Shown: piece after piece, positions 8,197 through 16,157 of the stretch | Layout: every line of letters begins with the position of its first letter | How positions within the stretch are numbered: the first letter of the stretch is position 1 | Assembly (NCBI GenBank): GCA_949294335.1 | Contig: CASFGO010000001.1 | Location: 1-64,000 of the forward strand | Length of the DNA: 64,000 bases | Origin: an uncultured bacterium | GTDB lineage: Bacteria > Cyanobacteriota > Vampirovibrionia > Gastranaerophilales > Gastranaerophilaceae | Reading direction: 5' to 3' | The notes under the pieces: model-generated | Told to the model about the DNA's origin: nothing | Database searches by the model: none | Seen by the model: only the letters and a program-made list of their open reading frames with translations | Made by a program: the position numbers and the translations under genes

Positions 8197-9224
8197 AATT
8201 TATTCCTCAAAAATTTAATCAATTCACCTAAATAAGTAGTTGCAATAATTCCTATTACAAAATAAAAATAAGTCGATTTCATTGGACAATAAAACCAATA
8301 AATATCTGAATTGTTTTTAATATTAAATGGGATACCTTTTATTGCTAATGCTGTATAAGTTATCAGATTAAATACTAATAAATGGTTTGCCATAATATGA
8401 TAAGTATTTATTCCTATTTTATGTAGGAAATCCCAATTTTTAATATGTTCATATACAAGATTAATTATAAATAAGCTCATCCAAATACCTGTTAAGCTTG
8501 TAATAATTGGGACTATCCAATTATCAAATTGACCCCAAACTAGAATATAACTCAATCCTATTCCATCCATTGGTGTATAGTCAGCATTTGTCAACCAAAG
8601 TAGGCTTTGTATTCCTATTACAGAAAAGAAAATTTGTGGAGTGAATATGTTATATTTTCCTTCAATTTTTGTCGTATAAATATGTCCTAAGTGTATGAAT
8701 AATAATGAGAACATTGTTCTTAGAAGATATAAAATATAAAGGTTTTGATTAAATCTTTCAAGTTGTATAGCTAACAATGCTATAACAAAATAAAAAATTG
8801 TATTAAGTTTAGTTTTATTCAAAATTTTATAAACAATTAAAGATGTAAATAATTGAGGAACAAACCATAATGGAGATGTTAAATCAATTTGATGTCCTGT
8901 TAAAAATGGGATTAATAATTCATTTTTCAAAGTAATCGGCATTCCCCAAAATTTACCAACAATTGGAGTTATTAAGATAGTTATTCCAAGATATATTATG
9001 GAATAAATTATGTATGGTTTCATAAGACTATTGAATCTGCGTTTTACAAATTCAATAAATGAATAATTTTCTTTAAATAACATTCCTGCTATAAAGAAAA
9101 ATAATACAACTTGAAACGAATATGGTGGAAACATTGGAATAAGAGAAAATTCCAAATGCCCAGAAATAACAATTAATATAGCAAGTGCTTTTAAAAGATT
9201 AATTTTATTATTAAAATTTTCCAT
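8175..9224 (-). CDS. acyltransferase family 3 membrane protein
   Basis: 349 residues with about ten hydrophobic segments. The N-terminus INLLKALAILIVISGH carries the family's conserved histidine after the first membrane helix, and FFFIAGMLFKE with RRFNSLMKPYI matches the second motif of Acyl_transf_3/OafA/WecH-type integral membrane O-acyltransferases. Such proteins acylate exopolysaccharide or LPS sugars at the inner membrane. Its stop overlaps the start of the nucleotidyltransferase gene. Confidence 0.85.
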   Translation of the reverse strand: MENFNNKINLLKALAILIVISGHLEFSLIPMFPPYSFQVVLFFFIAGMLFKENYSFIEFVKRRFNSLMKPYIIYSIIYLGITILITPIVGKFWGMPITLKNELLIPFLTGHQIDLTSPLWFVPQLFTSLIVYKILNKTKLNTIFYFVIALLAIQLERFNQNLYILYLLRTMFSLLFIHLGHIYTTKIEGKYNIFTPQIFFSVIGIQSLLWLTNADYTPMDGIGLSYILVWGQFDNWIVPIITSLTGIWMSLFIINLVYEHIKNWDFLHKIGINTYHIMANHLLVFNLITYTALAIKGIPFNIKNNSDIYWFYCPMKSTYFYFVIGIIATTYLGELIKFLRNKLCKIKKS

Positions 9225-9276
9225 AATAATTACTCCGGAACATTCATAATTATATGCAGAAAATTTTATTTTTAAA

Positions 9277-9666
9277 TCAATTTAATCTCCAAATTTCAAA
9301 GTTTAGATAGAAGGCGAACAATACCCAAAAGAGATATGGTATGAGTAAGTATGCTGATAGTTTAGAATATTTATAAAAACATTTTATTGTTTTATAAATA
9401 AAATAAACTAATAATCCGCATATTATAAGAGCTAGTTTTATATTTTTGTTAATGAAGAATGTAGGACTCCATAATAAGTTAAAAAATAATTGTAATCCCC
9501 AAAAAGTAAGCGGAGTTAGTTTATTTTTTAAATCACCTGTTCTAAGGAATAATATTAGTGATATTAAAATAGTAATATATAAAAATATCCATACAGGAGT
9601 AAAAATCCAATCAGGTGGACTTAATAACGGTTGATTTAAACTATGATACCAATCCATATTTTGCAT
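9277..9666 (-). CDS. tspO: TspO/MBR family membrane protein
   Basis: 129 residues, five predicted membrane helices. The pattern of the family is clear: PLLSPPDWIFTPVWIFLY at the N-terminus, then LQLFFNLLWSPTFF in helix 3 and PYLFWVLFAFYLNFEIWRLN at the C-terminus. It is somewhat shorter than typical bacterial TspO (about 150-160), mainly at the N-terminus. TspO proteins bind porphyrins, sterols or other hydrophobic ligands. Two closely spaced ATGs (MQNMD) leave the exact start open; no clear Shine-Dalgarno. Confidence 0.85.
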   Translation of the reverse strand: MQNMDWYHSLNQPLLSPPDWIFTPVWIFLYITILISLILFLRTGDLKNKLTPLTFWGLQLFFNLLWSPTFFINKNIKLALIICGLLVYFIYKTIKCFYKYSKLSAYLLIPYLFWVLFAFYLNFEIWRLN

Positions 9667-9692
9667 ATAAATATTATGATTTAATATTTCTA

Positions 9693-10283
9693 TTATTTTA
9701 TCCCCTCATTAGTTAACCAATCGATTAGTGGCTTTTTTTCTCCAAATTTGATATTAAATCCTCTTTCAAAATCTTCACTTGTTAATAAATTATGATTAAT
9801 ATTAAATGCAAGAGGTTTGTTTTTAGGATTGATTTTGTTTACTTTTTCTTCTGATATTTCATTGTTATCCATTACATTTGAATAATTTAATCCTTCGTAA
9901 CAACAAAAAGGTGTTTTAATAATATTGTTATCAGCATTTTCCATAAGCCCAAATGTTCTACATACAATACCTCTATAATTATATACAGAGCATTCATTAT
10001 TGATTAAAAACGGACATTCATATCTGAACAAATCTTCTTTAGATTTAATTTTGTCTTCTTTAATTTTATCAACTTTTTGAGAGATTATATCTCTAGTTTC
10101 TTTATCTAGTTGAAGGTAGCCTTTTAATAGATATTGAACCTCAAGAAAAGAATAAGGGAATTGAGCATTTTTGCAGCACTTGGCACATCCTTTTTTGCAA
10201 AAAATATAATCTTTTTGTGAATCAAAAAATCCTTCCAATTTATTATTTAGGTATTCTAAAAAAGCAATATAATTTTGAATCAT
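9693..10283 (-). CDS. YkgJ-type cysteine-cluster protein, copy 1
   Basis: 196 residues. It has the Zn/Fe-chelating CxxxCxxCC cluster (CKKGCAKCC) near residue 30 and a second set CPFL...CSVYNYRGIVCRTFG, the signature of the YkgJ/UPF0153 family. The start at 10283 is preferred over an upstream in-frame ATG (10343) because the 20 extra codons would run through a transcription terminator, and because the N-terminus then aligns exactly with the paralogue at 21.0-21.5 kb (FL...NKLEGFFDSQ versus FL...KKLKKYFDSQ). The family's function is unsettled; a metal-binding or metal-dependent oxidative role is usually assumed. Confidence 0.85.
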   Translation of the reverse strand: MIQNYIAFLEYLNNKLEGFFDSQKDYIFCKKGCAKCCKNAQFPYSFLEVQYLLKGYLQLDKETRDIISQKVDKIKEDKIKSKEDLFRYECPFLINNECSVYNYRGIVCRTFGLMENADNNIIKTPFCCYEGLNYSNVMDNNEISEEKVNKINPKNKPLAFNINHNLLTSEDFERGFNIKFGEKKPLIDWLTNEGIK

Positions 10284-10299
10284 ATAATAATTATTATAC

Positions 10300-10336
10300 A
10301 AAAAAGAAAACAGGGCAGGTGTGTAGGCTGCCCTGT
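10300..10336 (-). terminator. rho-independent terminator between nuclease and cysteine-cluster genes
   Basis: Nine-base perfect stem ACAGGGCAG/CTGCCCTGT (10310-10318 with 10328-10336), nine-base loop, and on the minus strand the run TTTTCTTTTTT. It lies just 5' of the cysteine-cluster gene, so it could also act as an attenuator for it. Confidence 0.75.
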
Positions 10337-10533
10337 CCTTCAAATTAAAGGATTATTCTGGCCTAATCTTTTTCATATATGTAATAGTTCTTCTTAACAC
10401 ATAAAATATAATAGTTTCTGAATTATATATTATTTTTTCTGAATTGGGAATATGTTCTCGAAAAATTGAAATAAATTGTTACAAAAATCACTATTAAGTG
10501 TAAAAGCTACATTTAAAGCGATATTCAAAGTAA

Positions 10534-10962
10534 TTAATTTTTATATTCAAAAGCCATACAACCACCATTTTTTATCATGTATTCATTAACGTTTATGTTG
10601 TTGATATAGAGAATTCCTACATTTCTATTGTACCTATTATCTACATCAGTAAATTTTACAGTAACATTGTTTTGGTTTTGTAATAGGTTGGCTAGTATGG
10701 TTTTAGATTCTTTACCTTTTTCTACAACTTCTTCTATTGTTATTTTATTGAGGTATGCTTGTTTGTATGCTTTATCTCTTTTAGATGTCTCGTAACAATC
10801 GATGCCTGATAGTCTTATACTGATTTCTTTTCCGTTTACTATTCCTTTTACAGTATCACCGTCAGTTATTTTGGTTATTTTTATATTATCAAGACAAACT
10901 TTTGAACAAACAATTTCACAAGAGGTGAATATTATAAGCATTAAAATCAACAAATTTTTCAT
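10534..10962 (-). CDS. thermonuclease (SNase-like) putative lipoprotein
   Basis: 142 residues. Signal sequence with lipobox-like IFTSC at about residues 11-15, followed by a staphylococcal-nuclease-like domain: ITDGDTV, IRLSGIDCYE (SNase has R-x-x-GIDAPE), then RYNRNVGILY and INVNEYMIKNGG. The Arg and Asp/Glu active-site set is largely kept. It is probably an envelope-anchored, calcium-dependent nuclease that degrades external DNA/RNA for defence or nutrition. It is followed by a terminator and a separate gene. Confidence 0.8.
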   Translation of the reverse strand: MKNLLILMLIIFTSCEIVCSKVCLDNIKITKITDGDTVKGIVNGKEISIRLSGIDCYETSKRDKAYKQAYLNKITIEEVVEKGKESKTILANLLQNQNNVTVKFTDVDNRYNRNVGILYINNINVNEYMIKNGGCMAFEYKN

Positions 10963-11017
10963 AAATATAATAATCTGAAAAATGTAGTAGGGTGTCTATC
11001 GCTCAGTTGACTATTTT

Positions 11018-11224
11018 TTATACTGCAATATATTTTTGTTTAACTGCTTTTACAACTGTTTCTACAAGAGTATTAGTTTTTAGTTTATTTTGGATATTTT
11101 TAATAGTTTGTGAATATTTCCAACGAGTAATTTCTAAACCTTTTATAATATCTTTTTGTTTTGCTCCAAGAGCTAATAAAGAGAGGATGTTATCTTCTAA
11201 ATTTGTAAGTACAATATCTTCCAT
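11018..11224 (-). CDS. small LuxR/GerE-like helix-turn-helix protein
   Basis: 68 residues. The sequence LTNLEDNILSLLALGAKQKDI followed by LEITRWKYSQTIKNIQNKL follows the GerE pattern (L-t-x-x-E-x-x-I-L-x-L-l-a-x-G-x-x-x-K-x-I ... V-x-x-x-x-x-N-I-x-x-K-L) and little else, so it is a stand-alone DNA-binding domain without receiver. AAAGGGAA is placed correctly before the ATG. The opposite-strand frame over the same bases has no such support. Target unknown. Confidence 0.6.
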   Translation of the reverse strand: MEDIVLTNLEDNILSLLALGAKQKDIIKGLEITRWKYSQTIKNIQNKLKTNTLVETVVKAVKQKYIAV

Positions 11225-11368
11225 TTTTATTCCCTTTATGTATAAAAAGTAGTAAATTGTATAAAATATGATAATTCATGAGTATTTTACTCAGTAAAAA
11301 TCATAAATCAAGTAGTTATTCTCTTTATGTGCATTAGTATTTTTTATGGATGATGTTACATTGTATTT

Positions 11369-11692
11369 ATGTCAAAAATAAAGAAAATGTTTGGGAATAG
11401 AATAAAAGAATTACGAGTTGATAAAAATTTGACTCAAGAAACTTTGGCTGAAATTGCTGGATTAGACCAAAGAACAATAAGCCATAGTGAAAATGGACAT
11501 TCAATGTCTATGAAAACGTTACAATTATTGATAGATTCTTTAGGAGTTTCTGAAGAGGAATTTTTTCAATTAAAAACAATTTTAGATAAATCTGATGATG
11601 AAATAAAAGCAGAATTATTCAGTATAATCCCAAATCTTAGCAGTAGTGATTTGAGAAGATTGTATAAAATTGTTAAAGCATTAGATGACTAA
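11369..11692 (+). CDS. XRE-family transcriptional regulator
   Basis: 107 residues. A Cro/C1-type HTH occupies residues 8-63: GNRIKELRVDKNLTQETLAEIAGL, then RTISHSENG and MKTLQLLIDSLGVS. A Lys/Asp-rich C-terminal helix pair may dimerise. There is no Shine-Dalgarno; TACATT at 11357-11362 ends six bases before the ATG, so the message may be leaderless. It precedes rdgB by 20 bases. Confidence 0.85.
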   Translation: MSKIKKMFGNRIKELRVDKNLTQETLAEIAGLDQRTISHSENGHSMSMKTLQLLIDSLGVSEEEFFQLKTILDKSDDEIKAELFSIIPNLSSSDLRRLYKIVKALDD

Positions 11693-11712
11693 TTTTATAT
11701 TATAATTGTTTT

Positions 11713-12279
11713 ATGAAAATAGTATTTGCAACAGGAAATCCTCATAAATTACAAGAGGTTAATGATATAGTTAAAGGTTCAGGCATTGAATTTGTTTTGC
11801 CTAATGAAGGTTTTAATCCTATAGAAAATGGCTCAACCTTTGAAGAAAATTCTTTAATCAAAGCAAAAGAAGCATATCGAGTTTCCGGCATGATGTGTTT
11901 AGCCGATGATACAGGATTATGCGTAGATGCACTCGATGGTGCTCCAGGGCTATATTCTGCAAGGTATGCAGGAAGCCAAAAAGAAAAAATTGAAAAACTT
12001 TTAGGGGAGCTTAAAGGTGTTGAAAATCGCTCTGCTAAGTTTGTTTGTTGTATGACTCTATTGAATGATAAAGGCGAAATGATTTATCAGACAACAGGGG
12101 TTTGCAATGGCTCAATTATAAAAGAAGCAAAAGGGATTAATGGATTTGGGTATGATCCAATATTCGAAGTTGCTGGCATGGGCTGTACAATGGCTGAGAT
12201 GAGCGAAGCAGAAAAAAATAAAATCTCACATCGTGCTAATGCATTGGGTGATGTAATAAATTATCTGGAATCTCTTTAG
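11713..12279 (+). CDS. rdgB: RdgB/HAM1 non-canonical purine NTP pyrophosphatase
   Basis: 188 residues with the family's diagnostic segments: FATGNPHKLQEV at the N-terminus, ENSLIKAKEAY, DDTGLCVDALDGAPGLYSARYAG and GFGYDPIF, and near the end SHRANAL. It hydrolyses dITP/ITP/XTP to the monophosphate and keeps deaminated purines out of DNA. TATAAT sits at 11701-11706, six bases before ATG 11713, with no Shine-Dalgarno, suggesting a leaderless transcript. The 3' end overlaps the convergent efflux gene by 44 bases. Confidence 0.95.
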   Translation: MKIVFATGNPHKLQEVNDIVKGSGIEFVLPNEGFNPIENGSTFEENSLIKAKEAYRVSGMMCLADDTGLCVDALDGAPGLYSARYAGSQKEKIEKLLGELKGVENRSAKFVCCMTLLNDKGEMIYQTTGVCNGSIIKEAKGINGFGYDPIFEVAGMGCTMAEMSEAEKNKISHRANALGDVINYLESL

Positions 12280-13822
12280 CTTTTTTAGCTGCAAGCATTC
12301 TGCTTGTTTTTAACATAAAGATTAGTGGAATAATCATTATTGCTAAAAATGCGATAAGTAAAAATACATCATAAAAAGCACATAATTTAGCTTGCCCTAA
12401 CATTTCTCTATACATCGCACCATACGCTTTTTTATTTGCATACACAGGCGCATAATATGTCATAAATTTATGTTGAAGGTTGGATAAATGTATTCTAAAC
12501 ATAGGGTTATGCCAACTTAAATGTTCAACAAGATAATTTTGATGAACTTGTGAAACCCTTGTAATGAATGTAGATGCCATAGCAGTTGATATTGCTGTTA
12601 TTATATTTTTAAATAAAGCATGTAATGATGCTGCATCAACTCTTTTATCTCCTGGTAAAGTTAAAAACGATAATGCCGTAATAGGTACAAATGCTGCAGA
12701 AACCCCAACGCATAATAGTAAATTAGGAATTATAATTGCGCTCAATGATGCTGTTGTACTTAATTGACTCATCCACAAAAGGGAAGCAGCCATAATAGTA
12801 AATCCTGTAGCTGTTAAAAGTCTAGGTTCAATATATTTTGATAATTCACCAAAAACAATTAAACCAACTAAACATACAATGGCTCTAGGAAACATAACAA
12901 ATCCTGCCATAGAAGAACTATAACCTAATAAAGCTCTTACAAACATCGGAATGAGTAAAAGTGTTGAATATAAAATCATATTAATAAAAGAACTAATCAT
13001 TGTTCCATATAAAAAATTTCGGTCTTTAAATACTCTAATATCAATTACTGGATTATGCGTTTCCAGTTCCCAAACATAGAAGAAAACAAAAGAACAAACG
13101 CTAATTCCTGTAAGCCAACATACCCAAGTTGTATCAAACCAGTTGAATTGTTCTCCTTTATCAAGGACTATTTGCATACATCCCATTGCTAAACATATTG
13201 CACAAAAACCAACAATATCAAAAGGTCTTCTTTGTTCTTTCGGAACAGGTTTAGTATTCGGCAGCATAAATTTAATAAGTATAATTGATAAAATACATAA
13301 TGGTATATTTATAATAAATACCCATTTCCAAGAAAAATTATCAGTTAAGAAACCTCCCATATACGGTCCTACAAGTGGAGAAAACATTGCAGCAACACCG
13401 AATAGTCCCATTGCAACTCCTCTTTGGTTAGGAGGGAATGCTTCTAATAGGATAGCTTGACATATTGGTAATATACTTCCACTTCCAATTCCTTGAACAA
13501 GTCTTGCAAGAATTAACATATGTAAGTCTTTTGCTAATATACAAAATAAACAACCCAAGGTAAAAACAATGATACAGTATATTAAATATTGTTTTTGCCC
13601 AAAAAAGTTTGCAAGATATGTTGTAACAGGTAACATTACCCCACCTGCAATGATATAGCAAGTTACGACAGTGTTTGCTTCATATTGTGTTGCTCCAAAG
13701 TAACCTGCAATATCAGGTTGGCAAACATTTGTTGCAGAAGATGCTGCTAATGATAAAAATGCAGGCAACAATACTACAAGTGCAATAATATATGGATTAA
13801 GTTTTCGTTGAGCTGTTTCCAT
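12236..13822 (-). CDS. DHA2-family MFS multidrug efflux permease (EmrB/QacA type)
   Basis: 528 residues with about 14 hydrophobic helices. The N-terminus LAASSATNVCQPDIAGYFG matches the DHA2 L-D-x-T-x-V-N-V-A-L-P motif region; LARLVQGIGSGSILPI, MGLFGVAAMFSPLVGPYMGGF (motif C, written here in part) and WKWVFIINIP are present. It is encoded two bases after the HlyD-family partner and with a MarR regulator, the standard EmrAB arrangement, so it probably exports hydrophobic toxicants by proton antiport across both membranes. Confidence 0.9.
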   Translation of the reverse strand: METAQRKLNPYIIALVVLLPAFLSLAASSATNVCQPDIAGYFGATQYEANTVVTCYIIAGGVMLPVTTYLANFFGQKQYLIYCIIVFTLGCLFCILAKDLHMLILARLVQGIGSGSILPICQAILLEAFPPNQRGVAMGLFGVAAMFSPLVGPYMGGFLTDNFSWKWVFIINIPLCILSIILIKFMLPNTKPVPKEQRRPFDIVGFCAICLAMGCMQIVLDKGEQFNWFDTTWVCWLTGISVCSFVFFYVWELETHNPVIDIRVFKDRNFLYGTMISSFINMILYSTLLLIPMFVRALLGYSSSMAGFVMFPRAIVCLVGLIVFGELSKYIEPRLLTATGFTIMAASLLWMSQLSTTASLSAIIIPNLLLCVGVSAAFVPITALSFLTLPGDKRVDAASLHALFKNIITAISTAMASTFITRVSQVHQNYLVEHLSWHNPMFRIHLSNLQHKFMTYYAPVYANKKAYGAMYREMLGQAKLCAFYDVFLLIAFLAIMIIPLIFMLKTSRMLAAKKAKEIPDNLLHHPMH

Positions 13823-13824
13823 TA

Positions 13825-14904
13825 TTATTTAACCTTAACTTTTGGAACAACAGACATTCCTGGAACAATATTGTATTTAGAAATATCTTCTTCAAATACA
13901 ATTTTTACAGGTACACGCTGAACAATTTTTACATAACTCCCAACTGCATTTTCAGGAGGGAATAAACTTGATTTAGCTCCTGTTGCTCTTTGAATACTTT
14001 CTATCCTTCCTTTAAATCTTTTGCTTGGATAGGTATCAATTTTAATTGATACAGGTTGTCCCGGATTCATGTGTGTTAATTGAATTTCTTTGAAGTTTGC
14101 AACAACCCAAACTTTTTTAGGTACGATTTGCATTAAAGGTTGTCCAATTTGAACATAGTTTCCTTTTTCAACACTTCTTGCAGAAACTTTACCTGATTGA
14201 GGTGCATATATTTTTGTATATGATAAATCAAGTTTTGCTTGCTCAACTTCTGCTTCTAACCTTTGGATTTCTGCTTCAACTGCATCAATTTTAGCCTGAT
14301 GAGATTCAAGAGCAGATTTTAATGATTTAGTTTTTTCAGTCGCTCCTTTGTAATTAGCTTTTGCAACTGTTAAATGAGTTTTACTGTTGTCATATTCTTG
14401 TTTAGATGCAATTCCTGATTTGTACATCTCATCATATCTTTTGTAATCTTTTTGAGCAAAATCTAATTTTGAACTTGTTGATGTAATATCTTCATAAGAT
14501 TCTTTCAAATTAGAACTTTTCATTTCTACATCTTTTTGTGAAACTTTTAATTGGGCTTTTGCCTCTGCAAGTTTTGCTTCTGCTTGATGAAGTTTTACTT
14601 CATAATCATTTGGGTCAATCTCTAAAAGTAAATCCCCTTCTTTTACATCATAGTTATCATCTACAAGTAATTTAACAACAGGACCTGATACACGTGGTGC
14701 AACTGAAATTAATCTTCCTTCAACAAATGCGTCATCTGTTGATTGATAAAATGTAGAATGAATTGCTGCAAAAATTCCAAGTAAAAGCAATATTCCTGCA
14801 AGAATAGAAGGTACTAATACTCGTTTTTTAAAATATTCAGGTCTATCATCATTTTGTTTATTTTTATTATTGCTATTTATTTTTTCGTTATTTGTTTCTG
14901 TCAT
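13825..14904 (-). CDS. HlyD/EmrA-family membrane fusion protein
   Basis: 359 residues. One N-terminal membrane helix (LVPSILAGILLLLGIFAAI), then the biotinyl-lipoyl-like STDDAFVEGRLISVAPRVSG, a long periplasmic coiled coil with repeated Ala/Lys/Glu heptads (about 90-210), and a second lipoyl half SYTKIYAPQSGKVSARSVEKG. This is the canonical EmrA layout. It links the DHA2 permease to an outer-membrane channel, which is not encoded here. Confidence 0.92.
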   Translation of the reverse strand: MTETNNEKINSNNKNKQNDDRPEYFKKRVLVPSILAGILLLLGIFAAIHSTFYQSTDDAFVEGRLISVAPRVSGPVVKLLVDDNYDVKEGDLLLEIDPNDYEVKLHQAEAKLAEAKAQLKVSQKDVEMKSSNLKESYEDITSTSSKLDFAQKDYKRYDEMYKSGIASKQEYDNSKTHLTVAKANYKGATEKTKSLKSALESHQAKIDAVEAEIQRLEAEVEQAKLDLSYTKIYAPQSGKVSARSVEKGNYVQIGQPLMQIVPKKVWVVANFKEIQLTHMNPGQPVSIKIDTYPSKRFKGRIESIQRATGAKSSLFPPENAVGSYVKIVQRVPVKIVFEEDISKYNIVPGMSVVPKVKVK

Positions 14905-14913
14905 AATTAACCT

Positions 14914-15372
14914 CTAACATTGAATTTTTACTTCTTGTTCAAGGTTTCTACGGAATATATCCAATGCTCTAGAACAAATTTCAAGTTCTTCTTTGCTTAC
15001 TCCTGTAACACTTGTTTTCCATATATCTAGTACAGTTGGGAGAATATTTTCATAATATTGTCGCCCTTTGTCAGTTAAGAAAATTTTGTATATTTTTCTT
15101 TTATTAACATCTGCTTTTTTTGTTATTAATTCCATTTTTTCAAGAATTTTGAGTAATCTTGTAATATTTGGTCTGTCTTTTAATGTAATATTGGCAATTT
15201 GCCTTTGATACATTCCATCATTTTCTGATAGAACCGCAAGTATTGTAAATTGTTCAGGTGTAATTTCATGGTTTGCTTCACTAAATTTTTGCATTGCAAA
15301 TGTTCGGCTTAGCTTTCCTACCCTAACCAATTTTACGCCAATTTTACTTTTTAAAATATTCTCTAATTCCAT
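14914..15372 (-). CDS. MarR-family transcriptional regulator of the efflux operon
   Basis: 152 residues with a central winged helix: ITPEQFTILAVLSEND, RQIANITLKDRPNITRLLKILEKM, then the wing KADVNKRKIYKIFLTDKG. It is first in the marR-emrA-emrB operon. A perfect 9-base-arm palindrome overlapping the likely -10 box lies 13 bases upstream of its start, pointing to autorepression relieved by pump substrates. Confidence 0.92.
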   Translation of the reverse strand: MELENILKSKIGVKLVRVGKLSRTFAMQKFSEANHEITPEQFTILAVLSENDGMYQRQIANITLKDRPNITRLLKILEKMELITKKADVNKRKIYKIFLTDKGRQYYENILPTVLDIWKTSVTGVSKEELEICSRALDIFRRNLEQEVKIQC

Positions 15373-15384
15373 AATCCTTTAACC

Positions 15385-15424
15385 TTGTGTTATCATCATA
15401 ACACAAAGAGAATTTCTAAATCAA
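15385..15424 (-). promoter_or_regulatory. promoter and MarR operator of the efflux operon
   Basis: Operator TTGTGTTAT-CATC-ATAACACAA (15385-15406), perfect nine-base arms. On the minus strand TTGATT (15419-15424) and TATGAT (15395-15400) are 18 bases apart, so the -10 box lies inside the operator. A bound MarR dimer would block RNA polymerase directly. Confidence 0.75.
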
Positions 15425-15433
15425 CTTAAAATT

Positions 15434-15467
15434 AAAAAAGATTGAATTTTAAAATTCAATCTTTTTT
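15434..15467. terminator. perfect 17-bp inverted-repeat terminator
   Basis: A6-GATTGAATTTT pairs fully with AAAATTCAATC-T6 with no loop bases beyond those in the palindrome. It spans the last codons of the MNT gene and ends the NfeD-SPFH-HEPN-MNT operon just before the divergently regulated marR promoter. Confidence 0.85.
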
Positions 15468-15751
15468 AAGTCTTTTTCAATTAATTCATAAAAATCCTTG
15501 GATATATTATTGAAATTTGTTAAATTTATAATGTATGGAATATTACTATTATCAAATAAGTTTTTTATAGTCTCAATATCATCTAAATTAATTTCTTTAT
15601 CGCTTTTGACTAATATATCTAAATCGGATAATTTTCTAAAATTATCCTTAGTTCTAGAACCATATAAGAAAAAATCATATTTTTCTTTAAAAGGATATAA
15701 AATATTTTTTATTATTTTGTATTCATTATCAGATACACCTTTAATATTCAT
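15449..15751 (-). CDS. MNT-domain nucleotidyltransferase, antitoxin-like (MntA type)
   Basis: 100 residues, a minimal nucleotidyltransferase domain. It has the full MntA signature G31-S32-x10-D43-x-D45 (YGSRTKDNFRKLSDLDIL). The third carboxylate expected in the next beta strand is not obvious; the aligned position appears to be Asn76 (YIINLT). Its start overlaps the HEPN gene by 11 bases. In MntA-HepT pairs the MNT protein AMPylates a tyrosine of the HEPN RNase and neutralises it. The pair here belongs to the HI0073/HI0074 branch, for which toxin activity is less established. Confidence 0.8.
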   Translation of the reverse strand: MNIKGVSDNEYKIIKNILYPFKEKYDFFLYGSRTKDNFRKLSDLDILVKSDKEINLDDIETIKNLFDNSNIPYIINLTNFNNISKDFYELIEKDLKKIEF

Positions 15752-16157
15752 TGTTATCCTTTTCTTTTAATTTATCTATTAAATATTTTGCATCTTCTAA
15801 GAAATCAGGAATTATATCTAATAGTTGTCTAGACTTTTCAATATTATATTCATGAGCTGTTTCATTACGTTTTTGATAGTATGATTTCCATTTTAACCAA
15901 TCATTTGCGAAACCATACCCTTCCATAAATCTGAAAATGTTATTCATTGTTAGTTCTTGATCAGTTTTTCCATATTTTTGAATAAACAATTTTTTCATAA
16001 ACTTCCAAGCAGTTTCAAGTGTATATTCAAAGCGCTTAACGCATGAATCACAAATATATTCAAGTAAAATTGAGTCCTGATTTTTTAAATAATCTTGATA
16101 CGATTTATTTAATGTGTTATATGCGTTTTCTAAATTAGAAAAATTTAGTTTATCCAT
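15741..16157 (-). CDS. HEPN-domain protein, HI0074 family (HepT-like)
   Basis: 138 residues, all-helical. It matches the HI0074 nucleotidyltransferase-substrate-binding family (CVKRFEYTLETAWKFMKK, then WLKWKSYYQKRNETAHEYN). The HepT catalytic motif R-x4-H-x-Y is complete: R97...H102-x-Y104. HepT is an RNase toxin whose motif tyrosine is AMPylated by the partner MNT protein. It is translationally coupled to both the SPFH gene upstream (8-base overlap) and the MNT gene downstream. Whether this branch is a true toxin or an enzyme subunit is open. Confidence 0.8.
   Translation of the reverse strand: MDKLNFSNLENAYNTLNKSYQDYLKNQDSILLEYICDSCVKRFEYTLETAWKFMKKLFIQKYGKTDQELTMNNIFRFMEGYGFANDWLKWKSYYQKRNETAHEYNIEKSRQLLDIIPDFLEDAKYLIDKLKEKDNNEY

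Noticed and set aside
10992..11252. 86-codon plus-strand frame
   Set aside because: It is antisense to the small HTH gene, has no Shine-Dalgarno and encodes Phe/Cys-rich sequence typical of a shadow frame.
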